Positions 58,301-64,000 of a DNA stretch of 64,000 nucleotides are shown in pieces (the stretch's first letter is position 1; each line of letters opens with the position of its first letter). The notes beneath the pieces are model-generated. The model made no database searches. It was not told the DNA's origin and saw only the letters and a list, made by a program, of their open reading frames with translations. The stretch covers positions 310,001 to 374,000 of the forward strand of contig NZ_NIZW01000007.1 in assembly GCF_002727185.1 (NCBI RefSeq), written 5' to 3'. The translations under genes were made by a program, and so were the position numbers. The stretch is from Rhodopirellula bahusiensis. Its GTDB lineage: Bacteria > Planctomycetota > Planctomycetia > Pirellulales > Pirellulaceae.

Positions 58301-58364
58301 TTAGAAACACGACGGAAAGAGCGAGAATTAGACGATTCATAGAGTTGATCATGCCGAACTTCAC
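55317..58364 (-). CDS. Large secreted protein, DUF1583-like
   Basis: A 1015-residue protein with an N-terminal signal peptide (MNRLILALSVVFLTINSAEAQ). The start is GTG 58364, whose codon overlaps the upstream stop as GTGA; ATG 58352 or 58340 would also keep the signal. The rest is beta-rich and soluble, with carbohydrate-binding-like sandwich segments such as GNYEVEADVSLIPNQNG and GDFEITVDIGTLQLSDD. Its general layout matches the planctomycete DUF1583/DUF1581 proteins I know, but I cannot confirm it here. No catalytic motif was read. It is probably exported to the cell surface or periplasm. Confidence 0.65.
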   Translation of the reverse strand: MKFGMINSMNRLILALSVVFLTINSAEAQEGTNSDAAAMSRIFGEDIVRQNGRTAVATARAMSDDPTAEYEYLVNWVLPPYRPTLLRIDGSFAATDLTSENGVQRLGGEVESPALELIRVAKRAKQLDDLFRRLSELPDADDTQQRRKVALLALIEMARGRMDSANKLGDKLYELVARSNEPLTERWPELLFTYVSHQVPALKDVSADIFEVLLPMQDSVPMSALGLHLQDIQARLEFGDSERLRHWHPSARATASTQDAGRPNTRWFASDGTVRCVTSHDVDYLHYQTPLAGNYEVEADVSLIPNQNGVIFVGGQWLSIAEGAGLMRGDYRSVHGYSPFQKKPLPVPDTYLRYRAVVRGDQVTTFCNGREVDRREFGYAPWLALRNDPGTRGTVRNLQITGRPVVPETVYPLLEGARSWKAYQDDADQRWATTDDHANGFITGKRIENVGHTSVECLAHYHRPILEDGVIEYEFFYQSGEYSAHPAIERLVFRLDADGVRPHWVHNPSVGMTSTATASNPDSIPLRLKENDWNRVRLTIQGDQLQIAVNDVDAFQHGLIQHQRRLGLYYVGSESKLKVRNMTWTGDWPKSLPAPQQQELASDVPEFLAGLETMQEHTRIDFTKPIDRTRFDTPRSRARSYASPSGLRIEPDVLPGFSSYFVGDRHRISGDFDATLRFSNLTGSAETGQADFTLRFLDEHGNRYSAARSYRAAGEELATMRWMYLGKTKKVFDSRKTGDESREGRLRLIRRGDTTYALIAHGDSDRFHLLGTRAVRDPVSTMGLRIEASRMKAGELSVVLEELVIRTSPPGSKDLDPRVTALERVTREFRHRSIVDSFQPTTREFAEMIHASVTESGIKMIADHDSALIGYSKALSGDFEITVDIGTLQLSDDSKFTIGLDVGDQPNKAELTLQPRDDNGFRITAQIPNRKNKDNNFQSNNMDIVDLDAVRTLRLVRLQRTIFFVCKGKTKSKVLGYADIGTEDIRPGSIQFTLASESQMSSLELEKIEIQSANP

Positions 58365-60271
58365 TTGCTCTCTTCCATCAGCACAAACTGAGTGGGTTTG
58401 TCCGCTGTCATTGAGATGGAGCGGTTCGGGACGTAACCCTCCAAATACACCGTCGCGTTCAGACCGCCTGCAGGCATGTTCGGCACGATAAATTCGCCGT
58501 CGGGATTGCTACGGACATTTCGCATGAACACACGCCTTCCGTTCCCATGGTCAACCATGACGCGGGCATTTCTCAACGGTCGTCCGTTCGAATCTTTGAC
58601 GATACCGCGATAGTCCACTCCAGCGATGAGCTGCAGATCAACTTTGTTTTCCGAACCACGCTGAGTTTGAATCGTTTTCGTTACAGGTGGGTGATACTCG
58701 CTCAAGACCGCAAGTGCCACGATACCAGGAGTGCGTGCGACGAGATCAAACACACCGTCCTTGTTGGTTGTTGCTGTGATCCTTTGATTCTCGTTTCGCG
58801 GATCGGCACCGACCACCACGACACCGGAAATGGGTTCACCTGTGTCCTGTAGAGTCACTTTTCCAGAGATCAACACGCCTTCCGCGAGCTTCCACACCAC
58901 ATCCATTGGTTTCTCTTCTGAAACGGAGAACGTAAAGTCCTCGCGTGGTAGAAAGCCGCGAGCCGATACCGTTGCGCTGAAGTCCGGTCGATTAGGATGA
59001 AATCCGTGCATCTCGAATCGGCCGTTCTGGTCCGTTTGGAACTCGGGCTGAAATTGCGATGTCGACGTGCCTGCCGTTTGAATGGTTGCGTTTGCGATTG
59101 GCATGCCCGTTTCAGATGTGACAAGCCCCGTCACCGAACATCCGCCGCGTGTCATCATGACTTTGTGAATCTTTCGTCTAGGCCAATTCAAGAGTACGCG
59201 TTTGGCCATATACCCGGGCGCGGATACCCAGCACTCCATGACCGTTGGCTGAAAGTCGGGGATCGAAACAGCACCATGGGAATCAAAGACAGCATCCACC
59301 TGCTTTCGCTGTTCCCAGATGCGCGCGTTCTGGATAGGAGTTCCATCATGCACATCGGTCACCAGTAATCGAACCGCACGATCTGCATGGAATTGAAGTT
59401 CGACTGCTCCTCTGACCACATCATCCCACGAGTAAGTCTCTGAAAAATCCGCGAAGCCGGTTTGCTTGGCGACAAACCGAACGGTGCTTGGTTGCTTCGA
59501 TGGCGGATGAGCGTACACGCGGTAATGCGCCCCTGACATGCCCCAACCGATTCGAGTCCCCGAGCAATAGTGACGGTCCAGCAACTCTCCTCCTTCGCCG
59601 AGAAACTCAATTCCAACGACGGGAAAATGTGGCGGCGACAAGTCTGGCATGCCTTTGAAGCGAACCAAGGGAGACAGCACATTTGTTGGCAAAAAACGGA
59701 CAGCGAAGTCCCAGTCTTTCAATCCGTTGGTGACTTTCAGAAGCAAAGAGTTGACACCCTTCTTCAAATTCACATCGAAGATCGTTTCGTCCAACATGGA
59801 TGAATTGGCATTGGTGCTGCGTCCTACCAGGTCTCCATTGAGCCAAACCGCACACATGTCGTCGTGTGCGATTGCCATCCTCAATGATTGGTCTTTGTCA
59901 CTGATGAACTGTGTCCATGCATACCCAACACAGTTCTCACCTCCGATGCCAGAGGCGAGTGCGCCTCGCAAATCGACGATCCGGCTGTCAACACTTTTCC
60001 ACGTGTAGAGTCGGTCACCGTGAAAGCGGACGCTGCCTCCCCGAAAGTGCCTCTCGTCTTCAAAGTACTGTTGGCCTAACGCCTTGATACCATCAGCCTC
60101 GATGGGAATTGGCCCGAGTATCTGCCATTCCCCTAAGAAAACATTCGAACGCAAACGCTGGATATTTCCAGGAGTCTTGGAACCATCCTGGGCTTCAGAC
60201 GGCTCCACGATCGCAAAAGACAGCGTGGTCGCCAGGAGCGTTGCAAGGCAAATGCGTATGTTTGGGAGCAT
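58361..60271 (-). CDS. Secreted protein with carboxypeptidase-regulatory-like domains
   Basis: About 636 residues from the ATG at 60271 (MLPNIRICLATLLATTLSFA, a signal peptide). A GTG at 60328 would add RFRRRKFLKTL, which resembles a twin-arginine motif, so export by the Tat route is possible. Several beta-sandwich repeats of the carboxypeptidase regulatory-like type follow, for example CSVTGLVTSETGMPIANATI, GVLISGKVTLQDTGEPISG and VDYRGIVKDSNGRPLRNARV. A PA14/GLEYA-like hydrolase-associated part may precede them (FHGDRLYTWKSVDSR). The next gene starts as GTGA overlapping this stop, so they are co-translated. Confidence 0.65.
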   Translation of the reverse strand: MLPNIRICLATLLATTLSFAIVEPSEAQDGSKTPGNIQRLRSNVFLGEWQILGPIPIEADGIKALGQQYFEDERHFRGGSVRFHGDRLYTWKSVDSRIVDLRGALASGIGGENCVGYAWTQFISDKDQSLRMAIAHDDMCAVWLNGDLVGRSTNANSSMLDETIFDVNLKKGVNSLLLKVTNGLKDWDFAVRFLPTNVLSPLVRFKGMPDLSPPHFPVVGIEFLGEGGELLDRHYCSGTRIGWGMSGAHYRVYAHPPSKQPSTVRFVAKQTGFADFSETYSWDDVVRGAVELQFHADRAVRLLVTDVHDGTPIQNARIWEQRKQVDAVFDSHGAVSIPDFQPTVMECWVSAPGYMAKRVLLNWPRRKIHKVMMTRGGCSVTGLVTSETGMPIANATIQTAGTSTSQFQPEFQTDQNGRFEMHGFHPNRPDFSATVSARGFLPREDFTFSVSEEKPMDVVWKLAEGVLISGKVTLQDTGEPISGVVVVGADPRNENQRITATTNKDGVFDLVARTPGIVALAVLSEYHPPVTKTIQTQRGSENKVDLQLIAGVDYRGIVKDSNGRPLRNARVMVDHGNGRRVFMRNVRSNPDGEFIVPNMPAGGLNATVYLEGYVPNRSISMTADKPTQFVLMEESK

Positions 60272-60624
60272 CAAAGTTTTCAGGAATTTGCGTCGACGAA
60301 ATCGGCCCGGTTCTTTGTCGCCCGGCACAAAGAATTCACCCGGACTTTTCCTGAGTTTTGGTCAATTTACTCGGCAATCGCGTCTAGCGATCAGAAAACT
60401 GTCGTCTCGGGGTTTCCGCTTCGAGAACAATCGTGCTGATGAATCGCTCCATCATGTCATCTGGATTCCGTCGAGACATTACACTGGTTCTCAAAGATCC
60501 ATGCTCTCAGCTCTCAAGGAATCCAAGATCGCGGGTTCGTGCCACCGAACATTGTGACCGTGGATTCAGCCGAACGTCCGAGACAGAACATCGCCCCAGC
60601 CCAGTGCATCCATGGAGCCGCAGA
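60272..60624. other. Divergent intergenic region (about 350 bases)
   Basis: It lies between the secreted-protein gene (minus) and the small membrane-protein gene (plus). No coding frame, repeat or strong hairpin was noticed. It must hold two promoters. Confidence 0.4.
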
Positions 60625-61050
60625 GTGTCCACGATTCTGAGAAACATCCTGGCAGTCGTCGCGGGTCTCTTCCTCGGCAGCGTGCTCAACATGGCGATTG
60701 TCACCATCGGTCCGATCCTGATTCCGCTCCCCGACGGGGTGGACATGTCGAACATGGACCAATTCGCCGAGAACCTCAAACTGCTCAAACCAGCGAACTT
60801 CTTCGCACCTTGGCTGGCTCATGCACTGGGCACGCTCGTCGGCGCATTCGTTGCCGCCAAGATCGCTGCGAGCCACAAGATGAAGTTTGCACTTGGCATT
60901 GGCGTGTTCTTTCTGCTGGGCGGAATCACGATGGCCGCAAGCTTCGGCGGCCCACTCTGGTTCATCGTCTTGGACTTGGTAGGAGCGTACTTGCCAATGG
61001 GATACCTGGGTGGAAGTCTCGCGGGAGCAACGAGACCGCAACCGACGTGA
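60625..61050 (+). CDS. Small membrane protein with four helices
   Basis: About 141 residues starting at GTG 60625. The hydrophobic segments are TILRNILAVVAGLFLGSVLNM, WLAHALGTLVGAFVAAKI, FALGIGVFFLLGGITMAAS and FIVLDLVGAYLPMGYLGGS. It has the compact shape of small membrane proteins of unknown function; I do not recognise the family. The intergenic repeat at 61061 follows directly. Confidence 0.65.
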   Translation: MSTILRNILAVVAGLFLGSVLNMAIVTIGPILIPLPDGVDMSNMDQFAENLKLLKPANFFAPWLAHALGTLVGAFVAAKIAASHKMKFALGIGVFFLLGGITMAASFGGPLWFIVLDLVGAYLPMGYLGGSLAGATRPQPT

Positions 61051-61060
61051 TCTGAAATAC

Positions 61061-61189
61061 ATTTCGACGGCCCCATCGGGGGCGGCTGGATGGTTGTTGA
61101 TTGTCCTCTCGGGGCTTCCGCCCCGAGCTAAGAACGCGGACTCCTTCGGAGCCATGCAGGAACGTTCGCCCCGGACGGGGCCGTCGTGG
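61061..61189 (+). repeat. Dispersed GC-rich repeat, copy A
   Basis: About 130 bases nearly identical to 62374-62498. It has short palindromic blocks (gacggccccatcgggg, ctcggggcttccgccccgag, gttcgccccggacggggcc) and the sequence gctaagaacgcggactcc. Degraded copies occur at 5571 and 55142. It lies in the 413-base interval 61051-61463, which otherwise shows no gene. It looks like a small mobile or REP-type intergenic element. Confidence 0.85.
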
Positions 61190-61463
61190 ATCACGCGACA
61201 CAAAGCGATCCATAGGTTCGCTCCGCGCCCCGAACTAAGACCAACTCGCAAACCTATCAACGGGGGCTAAAAAGCCTTGCCAAGCAACCGTGTTGCCCCT
61301 AGTCGTGATCGGACAGTTGGCGTGTCACGGCATCGCTTCCTGCTGATGAATGGCGTCATTCTGCCGAAACCCAACCCACCAGTTTGACTGCCAGGGCCTA
61401 CCCGCCAGAGGCAGGCGACGCTATAAATGAGCATGTCCAAATGGCGGTTTGAAAGGTGGCACC

Positions 61464-62366
61464 ATGATCCAAGATTTCTACGTTCAACACGAAGGCAAGG
61501 TTGTCGGGCCAGCCACTGCGAAACAATTGAAGGTCCTGGCGTCCCAAGGGAAAATTCATGGTGAAACCCTGATTCGGGCCGGTGAATCGGGTAACTGGGT
61601 GCCCGCCTCCCGCATCAAAGGATTGTTTGCGGCGATCGCCAAAATTGATCCCGGGCCAGCCACTTCGATCGCAACGAGCTCAGCGGCCGCTGCCCCCTCC
61701 GTTTTCAATCAGGCTCAGTCACCCAGCGAGCTTGCCAAAGTACAGAATGTCCCCATCGTTCAGTCGACCGATTCACGGCTTTCAAAATTTATCAGCGACG
61801 GTCAGCCGCCGAAGGTGGTGGGAAAGTTACTGGGACGCGTGCACGATATTTGCGTTGAATCTGAAATCCCCGAATACATCGCAGTTCAGCACCTCCCATC
61901 AGTGATGTCGCCGGATGCGATCGTTTTGACCAATCGACGTGTCATTATCTTTCGAGCGAAATCGCTCGGCCGAATGGAGATGCTCGATGTGCCTTGGTTG
62001 CACCTCGGGAACATTCACATCAAAGAAGGGATTGTCGGAGCAACGCTTTCCGTCACCGGAATCAATGGGCACGTTGAAACGCTGGATCACTTGCCAAAGG
62101 CTCAAGCCCGTTCGGTGTATCGAGTTGGTCAACAACGTGAGGAAGAGGTTCGTGAGCAACGTCGCCAACGGATGATGGAAGAACAGCGAAACGCAGCCAG
62201 TAATGTGACCGTCAACACAAACGTTTCAGCAGCGGTTCCCGAGGCACAACCACCACATATGGATTTGACGGCTCGTTTGTCTCAACTGAAATCAATGCTG
62301 GATGCTGGGCTGATCGATCAGTCCGAGTTCGATACCAAGAAAGCCGAGATTTTAGCGATCCTATGA
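61464..62366 (+). CDS. GYF-PH-SHOCT domain protein
   Basis: About 300 residues from the ATG at 61464 (MIQDFYVQHEGKVVG) after GAAAGGTGG. The N-terminal GYF_2-type domain (VGPATAKQLKVLASQGKIHG) is followed by an Ala/Ser-rich linker. A bacterial PH-like beta domain comes next (VLTNRRVIIFRAKSLGRMEM, with the Arg of short-PH proteins), then a charged helix (REEEVREQRRQRMMEEQR). A C-terminal SHOCT helix pair ends the protein (RLSQLKSMLDAGLIDQSEFD). All are protein-protein or membrane-surface interaction modules. Function is unknown. Confidence 0.7.
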   Translation: MIQDFYVQHEGKVVGPATAKQLKVLASQGKIHGETLIRAGESGNWVPASRIKGLFAAIAKIDPGPATSIATSSAAAAPSVFNQAQSPSELAKVQNVPIVQSTDSRLSKFISDGQPPKVVGKLLGRVHDICVESEIPEYIAVQHLPSVMSPDAIVLTNRRVIIFRAKSLGRMEMLDVPWLHLGNIHIKEGIVGATLSVTGINGHVETLDHLPKAQARSVYRVGQQREEEVREQRRQRMMEEQRNAASNVTVNTNVSAAVPEAQPPHMDLTARLSQLKSMLDAGLIDQSEFDTKKAEILAIL

Positions 62367-62719
62367 CCGCGGCATTTCGACGGCCCCATCCGGGGCGGCT
62401 GGATGGTTGTTGATTGTCCTCTCGGGGCTTCCGCCCCGAGCTAAGAACGCGGACTCCTCCGGAGCCATGCAGGAACGTTCGCCCCGGACGGGGCCGGCGC
62501 AACACAACCACCGCGGAGCGGTGAAAGATGGTAGACGGGGGTCGCGAAGCGCACCCCCGGAGATCAAAAACAGGAAAACTGACCCCGATGGGGTCAAAGA
62601 ACCACGCCGCGGAGACGCGTTGTCTCTCGTCGTAATACCACTGCTCGCGTGGCACAAAATCGTTTCCTGCTGACGGCTGGCACCATCTTGCTTCCAGGGT
62701 GGAATCCCTCGAATTGTTG
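62367..62719. other. Repeat-filled intergenic region
   Basis: This 353-base interval is occupied by the second dispersed repeat copy and, after it, by short palindromic blocks (gaccccgatggggtc, gggggtcgcgaagcgcaccccc-type segments, ccgcggagcggtg). No coding frame was seen. Confidence 0.6.
62374..62498 (+). repeat. Dispersed GC-rich repeat, copy B
   Basis: This copy is almost the same as 61061-61189 over its full length, with only a few changes (for example ggactcctccgg for ggactccttcgg). It is separated from copy A by the GYF-PH-SHOCT gene. Two such close copies around one gene could support recombination or excision of the gene. Confidence 0.85.
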
Positions 62720-63685
62720 TCACTCGAATCGGTAGCCCGCTCGGCTCCACTTCCGTAGCAGCCATCCGTGAAGCAACAACATGCCGGCGGCATCCAGGAC
62801 AAGTGCGAACAAAACCCCGGCATCCAACGAAGTCGCCTGTGCACCATCGAAAATCATTCCCACAAACCTTCCTGCCACCGACAGAATCAGCCCAGCCAGG
62901 ATCAGCACGAGCGGAATCCAAACAACACGCCTGCGGAACCAGTTCACAGCAGCAAGCATGCACAATGAGTTCGCGATCGCTGAACTCAACAACCCCGCAA
63001 TTTGTCCTACATCCGAATCGGGATAGCCTCCAGCAAAACCGCTGGCACTGTAAACCTCACGCGTCCATCGCAGCAGAACAAAGATCAAGGCGGACACCAA
63101 TGTCGCCAACATCAATGTTGCGATTGAGAAGGACTCTCGCCGTGAACCTGCCGAGGCTTGTGTTTCGGATGCTTCCACTGACCCAACATTCTTATCGTCT
63201 CGATCACAATTCGACTCGGTGGATTGTCCGGTGCGAGATGCTAGATCAACGATGTGAGCCGTGTTGAACACCCCAGTTGCCACGATAGCGAACCAGTGCG
63301 TTGCGATACCAGCCAAGCCGTATCCCAAACTAATTAGACTGGCGGGGACAAAACCAATCGAACCAGACATCGCCCGAAAAATACTGGTGATGTATATCCC
63401 CAGCAGGTAAACGAACAACAACAAGAGTGCGGTCTGCCATCTCCCTGGTCTCCTGGGTCGCCAATGCCACCAGATCACAAGCTGTGTTGTAAACACGCCA
63501 TAAAAAATTCCGTGCAGTGAATAAGTGAAGTACAGCAGGAACCAATAGAGGTTCGATGGCTGCCAATAGAATTGTCGCACAACGGCGTAAGTCAGCGTTG
63601 CCAATGACGGAAACAACAACATCGCGAAACAGGACCAGTTTCGGTTGCGTTTACGAAGAGCGATCCAATTTTCAATCGAATTCAT
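62720..63685 (-). CDS. Integral membrane protein, about eight helices
   Basis: 321 residues with the ATG at 63685 (MNSIENWIALRKRN). About eight hydrophobic segments are visible, including FAMLLFPSLATLTYAVV, LYWFLLYFTYSLHGIFYGV, ALLLLFVYLLGIYITSI, LATLVSALIFVLL, VVWIPLVLILAGLILSVAG and LFALVLDAAGMLLLHGW. A hydrophilic loop of about 60 residues separates helix groups. I do not recognise the family. Confidence 0.65.
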   Translation of the reverse strand: MNSIENWIALRKRNRNWSCFAMLLFPSLATLTYAVVRQFYWQPSNLYWFLLYFTYSLHGIFYGVFTTQLVIWWHWRPRRPGRWQTALLLLFVYLLGIYITSIFRAMSGSIGFVPASLISLGYGLAGIATHWFAIVATGVFNTAHIVDLASRTGQSTESNCDRDDKNVGSVEASETQASAGSRRESFSIATLMLATLVSALIFVLLRWTREVYSASGFAGGYPDSDVGQIAGLLSSAIANSLCMLAAVNWFRRRVVWIPLVLILAGLILSVAGRFVGMIFDGAQATSLDAGVLFALVLDAAGMLLLHGWLLRKWSRAGYRFE

Positions 63686-63806
63686 AGATCAGCCTTCAAT
63701 CTTGAAACGCACTACTCAGCAAGACAAACGAAACAAACCCTGGCCGCACAGGCACGAACGAACACGCGATTTCGCCCCGCCCCGCCCTGCCCTTTATTTG
63801 GTCCCG

Positions 63807-64000
63807 CTATTTGACAGTGTGGTTGGTGCCGTTCAGTTCGTTGAGAGCGCGGTTGATCACGCGGACGGTGTACTTTCCATCGGCGTATAACTTTCGCTTT
63901 GGCTTGAGTGCTTCTTGCATCGAATTGATGACCGGCAACGCTTTCTCATCGATCTCGTCGAGCACGATGGCGGCTTGCAGTCGTTCCCACTGCGCTCCGT
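63807..64000 (-). CDS. C-terminus of a HEAT-like protein, possibly a sulfatase (cut by window edge)
   Basis: Only the last 64 codons or so are in the window. The tail reads WERLQAAIVLDEIDEKALPV, then a region with ALKPKRKLYADGKYTVRVINRALNELNG. This helical pattern is like the C-terminal HEAT-like repeats found after some planctomycete sulfatases, which would then be the body of the gene outside the window. The stop is TAG at 63807-63809. The family call is tentative. Confidence 0.5.
   Translation of the reverse strand, partial: GAQWERLQAAIVLDEIDEKALPVINSMQEALKPKRKLYADGKYTVRVINRALNELNGTNHTVK

Noticed and set aside
60271..60328. N-terminal extension of the secreted protein with a RRRKFLK motif
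   Set aside because: Kept only as an alternative start. The hydrophobic core follows after a Pro-Asn-Ile-Arg break, which is unusual for a twin-arginine signal.
1..64000. CRISPR array, insertion sequence or prophage
   Set aside because: No regularly spaced repeat array, transposase-like frame or phage structural gene was seen on either strand.

Overview
The window looks like a stretch of planctomycete chromosome, most probably Rhodopirellula or a close relative. The evidence is: secreted proteins with planctomycete-type CxxCH cytochrome modules, a transmembrane Ser/Thr kinase with an extracytoplasmic DNRLRE-like domain, tandem cysteine-rich OmpL/BBP2-type beta-barrel proteins, a large DUF1583-like secreted protein, a lysine-rich histone-H1-like protein, and dispersed GC-rich intergenic repeats. 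No tRNA, rRNA, CRISPR array, transposase or prophage module was recognised. The species call rests on gene content only.

Region by region. 1-3.6 kb: the 5' end of flhA, a diverged sigma-factor-like gene and a Ser/Thr kinase, all on the minus strand. 3.8-9.5 kb: a YhaM-like OB-HD exonuclease overlapping queC, a secreted protein, and a purB that resembles the animal-type enzyme. 9.5-12.6 kb: two tandem outer-membrane barrel paralogues, each followed by a strong hairpin. 13-20.3 kb: rpmB-gatC, a membrane-anchored PP2C phosphatase, a small His-containing membrane protein coupled to an M20 peptidase, trhO and a secreted di-haem protein. 20.6-31.6 kb, mostly plus strand: guaA, ettA, the histone-like gene, an unrecognised 1401-residue protein and glgP. 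31.8-40.3 kb, minus strand: a DinB-like protein and then a surface-glycan cluster. The cluster contains a GT11 transferase, a DegT-fold sugar enzyme whose catalytic Lys is replaced by His, a GDP-fucose-synthase homologue, two further glycosyltransferases, a kinase-like membrane protein and an integral membrane protein. 40.5-43 kb: a DUF932-like protein and a small SF2 helicase behind an operator-like palindrome. 43-55 kb: nucleic-acid housekeeping (uvrB, tdk, rnr, cobB, priA) with an SRPBCC/GyrI-like protein, a secreted EEP hydrolase and an XRE regulator. 55-64 kb: two large translationally coupled secreted proteins, small membrane proteins, a GYF-PH-SHOCT protein, dispersed repeats, and the C-terminus of a sulfatase-like or HEAT-like gene.

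The observations most worth following up are: (i) the tight fcl/colC-like, His-variant dehydratase and GT11 operon, which fits synthesis and transfer of GDP-colitose (a 3,6-dideoxyhexose) better than fucose; (ii) a CCCTGCCCTGCCCCG motif family containing GGGNAGGG, the E. coli KOPS consensus, found by eye only on the minus strand across the whole window; (iii) the helicase/DUF932 pair; and (iv) dispersed intergenic repeat families. All calls come from reading the sequence and family knowledge. No database search was run.
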